A stretch of DNA of 64,000 bases from an uncultured Prevotellaceae bacterium (GTDB lineage: Bacteria; Bacteroidota; Bacteroidia; Bacteroidales; Bacteroidaceae), in assembly GCA_900316685.1 (NCBI GenBank), contig ONDS01000010.1, positions 62,001 through 126,000 of the forward strand, given 5' to 3'. How positions within the stretch are numbered: position 1 is the stretch's first letter; the number at the start of each line of letters is the position of its first letter. The notes under the pieces are model-generated. The model did not search any database. It saw only the letters and a list, made by a program, of their open reading frames with translations, and was not told the origin of the DNA. Positions 36,630 through 44,148 of the stretch are shown piece after piece. Position numbers and translations under genes: made by a program.

Positions 36630-37292
36630 TTATTCAACTTCCGCAAGCTCCACCCCGACACTGTCGGCATTGACGTCCGGTTCGTTTCTTTCCGTCTCAG
36701 TCATGGTTTCCCAATTGTATTCTTTCTTGTCGTCCCGGATTCTTTTCCCGTCGCGGCTGTAATAGCGGAAATGCCATACCCATGACTCTTCGGCGGTACA
36801 CGTCGCCTCGTCTTCATTGGTGAGCCTGCATTTGGCGATTCTGAACCCGTCTGTGTCAAAATGAATTCTTGCTCCTTCATCAACGAAACGCATCTTCAAC
36901 GTTTTTCCGTCAATCAGATATACAGGATATCGTATGGTCCATCCGTTGCTGTTAGGGATAAAATCTCCAACAACATATACATTGTCATCATAATTGTAAT
37001 AGTACATGATGGGAAAGCCGTCTTCACCATACGTATGATGGAATACCACTTTTTGTGGAGTGCCGTCACCGTCCTTCGTGTAACATCTCACCAGGTCGCT
37101 GTCTTTGGAAAGATAAATATACCTGCCGTCTTTCTCATATATAACGATTCGCTCCGACGAGGCGCTGTCCGTCTTCGACGTGTCAAAATACCCACGTGTG
37201 TCATCACTCGTTATCCCGCCTTTCTTTCCACAGGCAAGTCCCACGTTTGCTATGATGACTATCGCAATAATGCCCTTAATTACATCCTTCAT
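36630..37292 (-). CDS. Putative lipoprotein of unknown function
   Basis: 220 residues. A short signal sequence ends in LAC, with Cys21 as likely lipidated residue. The mature part is beta-rich (YIYLSKDSDLVRCYTKDGDG, HHTYGEDGFPIMYYYNYDDN). No domain is recognised. Odd: the final coding bases, which give VELAEVE and the stop, are identical for 20 bases to the end of the inverted-repeat element found at 61.5-61.75 kb, so the C-terminus may have been created by an element end. Confidence 0.65.
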   Translation of the reverse strand: MKDVIKGIIAIVIIANVGLACGKKGGITSDDTRGYFDTSKTDSASSERIVIYEKDGRYIYLSKDSDLVRCYTKDGDGTPQKVVFHHTYGEDGFPIMYYYNYDDNVYVVGDFIPNSNGWTIRYPVYLIDGKTLKMRFVDEGARIHFDTDGFRIAKCRLTNEDEATCTAEESWVWHFRYYSRDGKRIRDDKKEYNWETMTETERNEPDVNADSVGVELAEVE

Positions 37293-37770
37293 ATTTCTGT
37301 GGTGTATTATCTTTTTTATATTGATGCTGCAAATTTACTAAGTTATTATTTTTTCGTTCGCAAATATATGACTTATTGTTGAATTTTGCAAGCAAATAGC
37401 AATCACAAACCTTGTGAACATTGCATTTTCATTAAGTCGTGTCCAAAATCTTAATACGCTTGCAAATCAGCATGGGCAAAATTGAGGCGTATGTGGATGT
37501 TAAAAGGCAACATTTTACATTCTCCGCCTAAACTTCGTATAATCATGTCGCTTAAAACACCTTGAAATGTTAAAACTTTACTTTTTTTTGTGGAATATTT
37601 GCAAGTTATAACATAAAAACATATATTTGCAGCATGTTTTTCAGATTTCAATTTTGAAATCATTTCTTGAGGTTGGTAGCGTCCTGCACCAACCTCTTTT
37701 GTTTTCACCACTTGCGACCACACTCCTTCACTTCTGGCAACGGGAACTTTAGACCGTAGAATTATTCAAA
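37293..37770. other. Intergenic region without convincing genes
   Basis: Low GC. An open frame of 90 codons at 37451-37723 (minus) has no promoter, no signal sequence and unbalanced composition, and is not called. No repeat family of the window is present until 37773. Confidence 0.5.
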
Positions 37771-37772
37771 TT

Positions 37773-37820
37773 ATGCTAATTTCTTTCCGAGAAAATCATG
37801 CTAATTTCTTTCCGAGAAAA
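37773..37820. repeat. 23-bp direct repeat (two copies)
   Basis: atgctaatttctttccgaga with its following aaa occurs at 37773-37795 and 37798-37820. The second copy touches the terminator of the riboswitch transcript. Confidence 0.85.
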
Positions 37821-37821
37821 C

Positions 37822-37853
37822 AAAAAGGCAAAACCTCCCGGTCTCGCCTTTTT
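37822..37853 (-). terminator. Rho-independent terminator of the riboswitch transcript
   Basis: On the minus strand AAAAAGGCGAGACC pairs with GGTTTTGCCTTTTT around a GGGA loop (14 bp with G-T pairs), ending in a T tract. It can also work on the plus strand. Confidence 0.85.
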
Positions 37854-37866
37854 TGCAGATAACTTA

Positions 37867-37962
37867 TTATAATACACGTACTATTTGGTATCCTTGTCCT
37901 AAATCTATTTGCTTTATCTTTCGAATAAAAATGATGAAATAATGCCTAAAGTCAATCAACAT
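37867..37962 (-). CDS. Possible 31-codon ORF in the riboswitch transcript
   Basis: ATG at 37962, nine bases after a GGGAGG stretch that looks like a ribosome site, and a stop at 37867. The peptide is hydrophobic then basic (MLIDFRHYFIIFIRKIKQ...). It is the best-placed ORF between the riboswitch and its terminator, but there is no proof that it is translated; a 22-codon ORF precedes it (ATG at about 38036). Confidence 0.25.
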   Translation of the reverse strand: MLIDFRHYFIIFIRKIKQIDLGQGYQIVRVL

Positions 37963-38090
37963 ATATTATCCCTCCCGACAGGAGAAGATATATACAAATG
38001 CTGAACCCCCACATAGAGAGGATCTCGTCTTCATTCTTTTTCCGTACTCCGAACAGGCTTACATCGAGCCCGAAGGATCATTCACTAACA

Positions 38091-38268
38091 AGGCAGGTCT
38101 TCTGACTTCGTTCCCCTTCATGCGCCTTCCCGGATAACCAGTGGCTCTGCATGAAAGTATAATGGAACTCACAGCTGCGGGACAGTTGGAGACTCACACT
38201 CCATTCCCTTTTTGATCGCGGCGAGCGAACCTTGTCTTGCGCAATGAAACATTGTTATTTTCATTGTG
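38091..38268 (-). ncRNA. Cobalamin (B12) riboswitch
   Basis: On the minus strand the hallmark B12 box AGTCAGAAGACCTGCC ends the element (38091-38107), the conserved GCCACTG core is at 38139-38145, and a GGGAATGGAGTGTGAGTCTC / CTGTCCCGCAGCTGTGA-type section lies upstream (about 38160-38215). The order and spacing match the cobalamin aptamer. It is preceded by a perfect promoter and followed about 240 bases later by a terminator, but by no B12 transport or synthesis gene. Confidence 0.9.
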
Positions 38269-38273
38269 CACTG

Positions 38274-38304
38274 CAAAGATAAGGAAAAAAAACAATACTG
38301 CAAA
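38274..38304 (-). promoter_or_regulatory. Consensus promoter of the riboswitch transcript
   Basis: TTTG (38301-38304), exactly 19 bases, then TATCTTTG (38274-38281) on the minus strand; transcription should start a few bases before the aptamer. Confidence 0.9.
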
Positions 38305-38439
38305 TGAATTCGCCTTTTTTTAGATAATCTTCTTATAATTTAAGCTTCTATTGTCTTCACTCCTCCTCTCATTCATTCCCCCAACTTGACGGAAAATGAT
38401 ACATTATTATAACAAAACCAACTTTTTTTCACAAAAAAT

Positions 38440-38470
38440 TTTGGTAAAACGACAAAAGTGTTTAACTTTG
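38440..38470 (+). promoter_or_regulatory. Consensus promoter of the ECF sigma factor
   Basis: TTTG (38440-38443), 19 bases, TAACTTTG (38463-38470). The leader is about 100 bases. Confidence 0.85.
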
Positions 38471-38578
38471 CCACGATTTACGGGTTAATTGTAACCTAAA
38501 CTGAGATTTTTAACTATAATAATAACCAAAATTTGCGCCTATTGCACATCATTACTTAAATTTTAAACACTTTAAGGA

Positions 38579-39175
38579 ATGAACTACCTCGAAGAAATGT
38601 CAGACGAACAACTGGCATTAGCTTATGTCGATGGAAACAATAGGGCCTTCGATTTGTTGCTGCAACGTAACCAATCGAAATTGTTCTCCTATATCGTCTT
38701 TGTAGTAAGGGACCAGGAAACGGCTAACGACATTTTCCAGGAAACCTTCGTAAAGGTGATCACCAAACTGCACCAGAAGAAATACACCACTTCCGGTAAG
38801 TTCGGCGCATGGATAATGAGGATAGCTCACAACGTCATCATGGACTGGTACCGTGAACAGAAAGCCGAACGAATCATCGAACCTACCGAGGATAACGACC
38901 TGTCAAATCTCAGCGGAAAAGATCTGCTCGATGGAAGCGTCGAAAACCAATTCGTGCGCGAACAAGTGATGTGTGATGTCAAGAAAATGATGAACATGTT
39001 GCCGGCCACACAGCGTGAGGTGGTCTTCATGCGCTTCTACCAACAGCTGTCATTCAAGGAGATAGCCGAAACGACCAATGTGAGCATCAATACAGCGCTC
39101 GGAAGGATGAGGTATGCCATACTCAACCTAAGACGCATGGCAAAGGAACACGACCTCGTCCTGCAATTCGATTGA
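38579..39175 (+). CDS. ECF-family RNA polymerase sigma factor
   Basis: 198 residues. Region 2 (about 10-80; FQETFVKVITKLH, then FGAWIMRIAHNVIMDWYREQ) and region 4 (about 130-185; LPATQREVVFMRFYQQLSFKEIAETTNVSINTALGRMRYA) are complete, with the usual acidic linker between them. ECF sigma factors redirect polymerase to a small regulon. No anti-sigma gene follows; downstream there is only a large repeat cluster and the convergent rpe gene, so it is one of the many stand-alone ECF factors of Bacteroidetes and its signal is unknown. Confidence 0.92.
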   Translation: MNYLEEMSDEQLALAYVDGNNRAFDLLLQRNQSKLFSYIVFVVRDQETANDIFQETFVKVITKLHQKKYTTSGKFGAWIMRIAHNVIMDWYREQKAERIIEPTEDNDLSNLSGKDLLDGSVENQFVREQVMCDVKKMMNMLPATQREVVFMRFYQQLSFKEIAETTNVSINTALGRMRYAILNLRRMAKEHDLVLQFD

Positions 39176-39179
39176 ACAC

Positions 39180-39585
39180 CGTTCCCTCCCTTTCCAAACC
39201 GAGCAAATCTTTCCCCTCCTTTTTTCAAAGGTAATCTCTTATCCCCTCCTTATTCAAAGGTAATCTCTTATCCCCTCCTTTTCCAAAGCAAGCTATCTTT
39301 TTCCCCTCCTTTTTCAAAGGAGGGGTAGGGGTGGTTTGTCAAATACGATCCTAACCTCTTTCCCTACTCCCTCCCTTCGGGAGGGCCGGGGTGGGTATTC
39401 CCCTCCTTATTCAAAGGTAATCTCTTATCCCCCTCCTTTTCCAAAGCAAGCTATCTTTTCCCCTCCTTTTTCAAAGGAGGGGTAGGGGTGGTTTGTCAAA
39501 TACGATCCTAACCTCTTTCCTTTCTCCCTCCCTTCGGGAGGGCCGGGGTGGGTTATCCCTTCGTGAGGGCCAGGGGTGGGTATTT
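39180..39585. repeat. Largest family A repeat cluster, itself tandemly duplicated
   Basis: Two near-identical blocks (about 39240-39400 and 39405-39555) each consist of a partial cccctccttattcaaaggta unit, a ccaaagcaagctatctt unit, the complete hairpin module with a tttgtcaaatacgatccta linker, and the ccctcccttcgggaggg / ggggtgggt module. The cluster fills the space between the convergent sigma factor and rpe genes and ends at the rpe stop codon. Confidence 0.9.
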
Positions 39586-39586
39586 C

Positions 39587-40243
39587 TTACTTCCTCAACC
39601 GTTCTATCGCCTCTATTGGGTCGGAAGCCTTGAACACAAAACTGCCGCTCACCAACACATCGGCACCACTGGCTATCAACCGCGGGGCGGTATCGGCCTG
39701 CACTCCTCCGTCCACTTCTATCAGGGCATGACTGCCACTGGATAATATCATCTCACGCAGACGACTCACCTTCCTGAGCGTGTTCTCGATGAAACGCTGA
39801 CCACCAAAACCGGGGTTCACACTCATCAGCAATACCATGTCCACATCGCGGATGATATCTTCCAGCAAACTCACCGGACTGCTCGGATTGAGCGTCACAC
39901 CGGCTTTCATGCCGGCTTGGTGTATCTCCTCGACGGTGCGGTGAAGATGGGTACACGCTTCGTAGTGGATATTCATCATCATGGCTCCCAATTTTGCGGT
40001 GCGCTCCACATAACGCTCGGGCTTCACCACCATATAGTGTACGTCTAAGGGCTTCTTGCATATCTTCGCTACACTCTCCAACACGGGGAAACCGAAACTG
40101 ATGTTGGGAACAAACACACCGTCCATCACATCCAAGTGCAACCAGTCGGCTCCACTGCTGTTGATCATTTCTATATCGTCCGATAGGTGGGCGAAGTCGG
40201 CGGCTAACAGTGAGGGTGATATCAATATCTTTCTTTCTTCCAT
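39587..40243 (-). CDS. rpe: Ribulose-phosphate 3-epimerase
   Basis: 218 residues, normal length. The TIM-barrel metal and catalytic residues are in place: SPSLLAADF at the N-terminus, HLDVMDG (Asp38, Asp41 region), DVHYMV, MSVNPGFGGQ and EVDGGV. The enzyme interconverts ribulose-5-phosphate and xylulose-5-phosphate in the pentose phosphate pathway. It seems to be co-transcribed with a 41-codon gene 86 bases upstream, because the only good promoter (40532-40562) lies before that ORF. Confidence 0.96.
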   Translation of the reverse strand: MEERKILISPSLLAADFAHLSDDIEMINSSGADWLHLDVMDGVFVPNISFGFPVLESVAKICKKPLDVHYMVVKPERYVERTAKLGAMMMNIHYEACTHLHRTVEEIHQAGMKAGVTLNPSSPVSLLEDIIRDVDMVLLMSVNPGFGGQRFIENTLRKVSRLREMILSSGSHALIEVDGGVQADTAPRLIASGADVLVSGSFVFKASDPIEAIERLRK

Positions 40244-40329
40244 GGCAATACTTCAGTTAATTTGTTTCTAACAACACATTCACGCCCCTATCTAAGGGAC
40301 GTGGATGGTGATGGTTCTTGCGCTTGCAA

Positions 40330-40455
40330 TTAGTTTAAGCAGTAAAAGCTCTCTTCCCCACAGAAATGCAGCGAACGGTACGTGTACGCTATCTGACGGA
40401 TAATGTTAAGGGTCTTTTCAGTGGGTTGAAGTTCTTCATGTGTAGAAAAAATCAT
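40330..40455 (-). CDS. Small 41-residue protein upstream of rpe
   Basis: Found by reading the long leader of rpe: ATG at 40455, stop at 40330. The peptide contains THEELQPTEKTLNIIRQIAY followed by TYR, a compact helix-like, well-balanced composition, and ends YCLN. I have the impression of similar short proteins in other Bacteroidetes genomes but cannot confirm it. A perfect promoter lies about 77 bases upstream. It was overlooked because it is short. The function is unknown. Confidence 0.6.
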   Translation of the reverse strand: MIFSTHEELQPTEKTLNIIRQIAYTYRSLHFCGEESFYCLN

Positions 40456-40531
40456 AGGCAAACTGTTTTGGGTTTAAAAATTGACTTACACTATCTAAAC
40501 GCTCACCATTTCTTTTTATTATATCTTCCCG

Positions 40532-40562
40532 CAAATTTAAGGTTTATTTACAAAAAAACAAA
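40532..40562 (-). promoter_or_regulatory. Consensus promoter of the small ORF and rpe
   Basis: TTTG (40559-40562), exactly 19 bases, TAAATTTG (40532-40539) on the minus strand. Confidence 0.85.
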
Positions 40563-40618
40563 TACACTCCTCCTTATAATAAATGAACCTCCTTTCCGTT
40601 ATTATAATAAACATTGTC

Positions 40619-41311
40619 ATGATAGTAAAAGTTTGCGGTATGCGCGACCCGGAAAATATTCGCGCACTTCAACAGCTCGACGTCGATTGGATGGGATTTA
40701 TCTTCTGGCCACAAAGTCCCCGCTTCGTGCAGATGGTATCTTCTCGGGCTGGCATCATACCCGATTATTCGTCGCTCAAGGAGGATCGCCCAACGGCAAA
40801 AGAACAGACCATTACTTCCAACATCAAGAGGGTGGGGGTCTTCGTCGACGAGATGCCGCAAAGCATCGTCACCAGGGTTTACAACTACCACCTCGATATC
40901 GTACAACTGCATGGTTCCGAGAGCAGGGCGATGATCGAAAACCTGAGGAGAACGCTGGTGCCCGATATCCAGCCTGACATAAAAATCATGAAGGCCATCA
41001 GCATCGAGACGGCCGATGATTTCAAGAAGACAGCTGATTACGAGGGGGCGGTGGATTATTTCCTCTTCGATACGAAATGCCAGGAAGTGGGTGGGTCAGG
41101 ACAACGGTTCAATTGGGCGTTGCTCGACGAATATAAGGGCGACAAGCCCTTCATCCTCAGCGGGGGGATAGCTCCCGACATGGCGGAGGAGATCATGCAA
41201 ATCAAGCATCCTCAGTTCCTCGGCATCGATCTCAACTCACGTTTTGAAACGGAACCGGGCGTCAAGGACATCGAAAAAATCAAATCTTTCGTCTCCCTCC
41301 TCCGCAAATAA
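40619..41311 (+). CDS. trpF: Phosphoribosylanthranilate isomerase
   Basis: 230 residues from the ATG at 40619, which directly precedes the family start MIVKVCGMR; the open frame extends 12 codons further upstream without homology. Conserved features are KVCGMR.PENI (catalytic Cys), GFIFWPQSPR, KRVGVFVDE, VQLHG and the phosphate-binding FILSGGI and GIDLNSRFE with the catalytic Asp. It catalyses the third step of tryptophan synthesis. It is 8 kb away from the other trp genes, with an accessory region in between, and has no attenuator of its own; only a short A/T-rich leader precedes it. Confidence 0.95.
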   Translation: MIVKVCGMRDPENIRALQQLDVDWMGFIFWPQSPRFVQMVSSRAGIIPDYSSLKEDRPTAKEQTITSNIKRVGVFVDEMPQSIVTRVYNYHLDIVQLHGSESRAMIENLRRTLVPDIQPDIKIMKAISIETADDFKKTADYEGAVDYFLFDTKCQEVGGSGQRFNWALLDEYKGDKPFILSGGIAPDMAEEIMQIKHPQFLGIDLNSRFETEPGVKDIEKIKSFVSLLRK

Positions 41312-41324
41312 TGTCAGCTATCAT

Positions 41325-41525
41325 CCTCCCCTCCTTTTCCAAAGCAAGCTATCTATTTCCCCTCCTTGTCCAAAGCAAGCTATCTTTTCCCCTCCTTGTC
41401 CAAAGCAAGCTATCTATTTCCCCTCCTTGTCCAAAGCAAGCTATTTTTTCCCCTCCTTTTCCAAAGCAAGCTATCTATTTCCCCTCCTTTTCCAAAGGAG
41501 GGGCAGGGGTGGTTTGTCAAACAAT
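41325..41525. repeat. Family A repeat, tandem array of half-units
   Basis: Five tandem 30-31 bp units (cccctccttgtccaaagcaa + gctatctattt) followed by a complete hairpin module and ggtttgtcaaacaatgtccc. The array begins directly after the trpF stop codon. Confidence 0.9.
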
Positions 41526-41539
41526 GTCCCAACCTTTCT

Positions 41540-41777
41540 CCATTCATCATTCGAAATTCAACAATCGCCGTAGGCGACAATTCAAAATTCAAAATTCAAA
41601 ACTCAAAACTCAAAATTCTCCATTCATCATTGAATAATTCCCCATCGCCGCAGGCGACAATTCAAAAGTCAACATTCAAAACTCAAAACTCAAAATTCTC
41701 CATTCATCATTGAATAATTCCCCATCGCCGTAGGCGACAATTCAAAATTCAAAATTCAAAATTCAACATTCAAAACA
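41540..41777. repeat. Tandem repeat with gccgtaggc hairpin (period about 75-85 bp)
   Basis: Three units, each with tcgccgtaggcgacaattca (or cgcaggcg) followed by aaaattcaaaactcaaa words and ctccattcatcattgaata. The small palindrome tcgcc-gta-ggcga recurs in each unit. The array ends at the start codon of the thioesterase. Confidence 0.85.
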
Positions 41778-42179
41778 ATGTCCCTTCTTAATTTCCTCAA
41801 CGAAAACGACCGCTTCGCCGCCGCCACGGGCGCACAACTCACCGAGATGCGCGAGGGCTATGCCAAAGCGGTCATGACAGTGAAACAACACCACCTCAAC
41901 GGAGGCAATGTGTGCCAAGGTGGAGCCCTCTTCACCTTGGCCGACCTGGCGATGGCGGCTGTCATGAACAGCCATGGAAAGCTCTCCTTCGGCATCAACA
42001 ACAGCATCTCGTTCCTCAAGTCGGCCAAAGAAGGTGACATCCTCACTGCCGAGGCTGTCGAGGTGTGCAACCATCATCGCATACCCTATGCCGAGGTAAG
42101 GGTCACCAACCAAGACGGCGACCTCATCTGTGTGCTCACAGGCTCATCCTATCGAAAGGATGTGCCCATCGGCGGGTAG
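41778..42179 (+). CDS. PaaI-type hotdog-fold thioesterase
   Basis: 133 residues, one hotdog domain. The conserved N-terminal EMREGYAKAVMTVKQHHLNGGNVCQGGALFTLADLA includes the HLNGGNVCQGG stretch at the active site (Asn/Gly-rich loop then helix) typical of the PaaI family, followed by the SFLKSAKEGDILTAEAV strands. It should hydrolyse aromatic or phenylacetyl-type CoA esters. It is alone on the plus strand, preceded directly by repeats. Its last 28 bases of coding sequence (giving SYRKDVPIGG) recur almost exactly at 46754-46781. Confidence 0.9.
   Translation: MSLLNFLNENDRFAAATGAQLTEMREGYAKAVMTVKQHHLNGGNVCQGGALFTLADLAMAAVMNSHGKLSFGINNSISFLKSAKEGDILTAEAVEVCNHHRIPYAEVRVTNQDGDLICVLTGSSYRKDVPIGG
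42145..42172. repeat. 28-bp direct repeat, copy 1 (3' end of thioesterase gene)
   Basis: catcctatcgaaaggatgtg followed by cccatcgg. The same sequence with one substitution is at 46754-46781. The unit contains an imperfect inverted repeat (catcc..ggatg). Confidence 0.9.
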
Positions 42180-42320
42180 AACCTAAGTGGTTTGACCACA
42201 TCTTGCCTTTGTTATTAAATCAATAGCTACGGCTGGTGTGATGGGGTGGTTCCGACTACCTTTTTCCGTTTTTACAAGTCGTTTTGTCGTTTTTGGCAGT
42301 TCTGAACTTCCTGGTAATGG

Positions 42321-42328
42321 TATCTTTG
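42321..42328 (+). promoter_or_regulatory. -7 box of the kelch-AraC regulator
   Basis: TATCTTTG, 30 bases before the ATG at 42358; it lies inside the longer open frame and so favours the shorter start. Confidence 0.5.
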
Positions 42329-42357
42329 TAGCTTGTTTATACAGTTTGTTGTTCGAT

Positions 42358-44046
42358 ATGTTTCGTGGAATAATTCTGCTCGCTGGTTTCTTGTTGGTTG
42401 AAACGCCTTCGCTGGCAACTGTCGCCGACTCGTTGCCGCTTTGTCCTATGGCCAAGTTGAAGGTGGAGAGACTGCCCGACCTCCATCTGCCGCGCGGTGG
42501 TCATAGCTTGTTTTGTGCAGGCAATGAGATGGTGGCTGTCGGGGGACACACCACGGGCTTCATACCTACTGCCACAGCAGAATATTTCAGCGACGGACAA
42601 TGGCATCTCGTCAATACATTATATCCGCACGACGATGCGTTGGCTGTCGTCCTTCTCTCGGGCAAAGTATTGCTGGCTGGAGGGCATGATAAGTCGATTG
42701 GCATCGGACAGACTTTTCCTGTCGAATTATACGATCCTGACTCTCACTCCTTTGAAGGGATTGGCAGCTTGGACCAAAAACGGACTCTTTGCCAGGGGGT
42801 GGAGATTGACAGTGGGCGTGTGGTGATTTCTGGCAATTGGTATGGGGATGACGGTATTGAGATGTTCGATGGGAAAAGAAGTTTCACGCATGTCAAGGAG
42901 GTGGCCGTACCACGGGCCTCACCCCACATATTTCGCATCGCACCCGACGACGTGCTGATCGTGGGGGCGCTAGATACAAGGGGAGAACGCATCAACGGTG
43001 CGATGGTCGACCGGTTGAGGGGTGAATCGTATGTCGATTCTCTCCTGCTCTCTTGGCATCCGCTTCAACTGCTTTATAACAACCCTCCCAATGGTTTTAT
43101 AGGTGATACGGCAAAAGGGGTGTATGCGCATCGCGTGGCCTTGCAAAACGACAAGGGGCAAGTGGCGTTGGCTATGGTCTCTAAAGCGGGCTTCGAATTA
43201 TTGCCTACGGACTGCCCTGTTCCCTCTCGCAGTAAATGGGGCGATATATCTTATTTCTCTCCCATCATCGTCGACAGCCTTGCAAGGAAAGCGTATCTTG
43301 TGGGCAACGACGAGGAACGGCGGCTTTACGTGCTCTCCATAGATTACAAACCCTATGTGGAAACGGACAAAACGGGGCTTCGCCAGCCGATGGCATTGAA
43401 ACTCTTCTATACCGATCCTATGAAGGAATGTGGTTTCGGTCAGCCTTCGCTCACTCCGGAAGGCAACCTGATGATGGCTGGCGGTATATACGACAATAAT
43501 TTCATGCCTTACAATACTGCTTTCTTGCTCATGGTGGGCAATGAGCTTCCACAAGGGCATGGCCCGGCTGTCCTGTTCTGGGCGATGGGGGGCATGATAC
43601 TGGCTCTGGTCTTGCTCGTTTTCTTCCTTCGCTTGCGTAAGAAATCGGTTTCCGTAGCGCCTGCTCCTTCCCCTAATATCAGGCATGATGGACTGCTGCC
43701 GCGTATACATGAATTGATGAATAGGGAGAAACTTTACCTCAAAAGCGACTTGAAGGTGAGCGAGGTGGCTACTCTTCTCGGCTCCAATAGCCGCTATGTG
43801 AGCGACTGTATAAAACAGTATGAAGGGGTTTCATTCACTCTTTTTGTCAACCGACTGCGTATAGAACATGCCAAACAACTGATGAGGGATAACCCTGACG
43901 CTAAGATCATGAGCGTTTATATGGAGGCGGGGTTCGCCTCGGAATCGTCCTTCTTCCGGACTTTCAAAAGCATTACAGGCATGACGCCCCGGGAATGGTT
44001 GGAGCAGAATGGGGATGGCTTGGCACAAACGACTGACGAAAACTGA
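42358..44046 (+). CDS. Membrane-spanning regulator: kelch beta-propeller, one TM helix, AraC DNA-binding domain
   Basis: 562 residues from the ATG at 42358, which starts a signal-anchor or signal peptide (MFRGIILLAGFLLVETPSLA) and has a -7 box 30 bases upstream. An exported sensor of about 400 residues shows kelch-type repeats (MVAVGGHTTG..AEYF, LLAGGHDKS..VELYDP, VVISGNWYG..IEMFDG). A transmembrane helix follows at about residues 440-462, then a cytosolic AraC/XylS double helix-turn-helix (about 480-590 of the longer frame; LKVSEVATLLGSNSRYVSDCI and AGFASESSFFRTFKSITGMTP). It would sense a ligand in the periplasm and act on transcription directly, like other one-piece Bacteroidetes regulators. 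The two secreted proteins immediately downstream are its likely targets. Confidence 0.88.
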   Translation: MFRGIILLAGFLLVETPSLATVADSLPLCPMAKLKVERLPDLHLPRGGHSLFCAGNEMVAVGGHTTGFIPTATAEYFSDGQWHLVNTLYPHDDALAVVLLSGKVLLAGGHDKSIGIGQTFPVELYDPDSHSFEGIGSLDQKRTLCQGVEIDSGRVVISGNWYGDDGIEMFDGKRSFTHVKEVAVPRASPHIFRIAPDDVLIVGALDTRGERINGAMVDRLRGESYVDSLLLSWHPLQLLYNNPPNGFIGDTAKGVYAHRVALQNDKGQVALAMVSKAGFELLPTDCPVPSRSKWGDISYFSPIIVDSLARKAYLVGNDEERRLYVLSIDYKPYVETDKTGLRQPMALKLFYTDPMKECGFGQPSLTPEGNLMMAGGIYDNNFMPYNTAFLLMVGNELPQGHGPAVLFWAMGGMILALVLLVFFLRLRKKSVSVAPAPSPNIRHDGLLPRIHELMNREKLYLKSDLKVSEVATLLGSNSRYVSDCIKQYEGVSFTLFVNRLRIEHAKQLMRDNPDAKIMSVYMEAGFASESSFFRTFKSITGMTPREWLEQNGDGLAQTTDEN

Positions 44047-44148
44047 TTCCGTCAGTCGTTTTTCTGTTATTGGCAGCTTATATGGGTCGTTTCCTCGTTA
44101 TTTTTGCAAATATTTTTGCAAATAATCTGGAAATAATCAATATTAAGT

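Noticed and set aside
37451-37723. 90-codon open frame on the minus strand after the riboswitch terminator
   Set aside because: It lies beyond the terminator, has no promoter or ribosome site, and shows no recognisable domain.
40366-40977. 203-codon plus-strand ORF overlapping the start of trpF
   Set aside because: It shares the region with trpF in another frame, and its first part is antisense to the small rpe-leader gene.
41325-41480. Regular 31-bp repeats that look like a CRISPR array
   Set aside because: Units abut without unique spacers, and the repeat is the family A half-module found at many loci.
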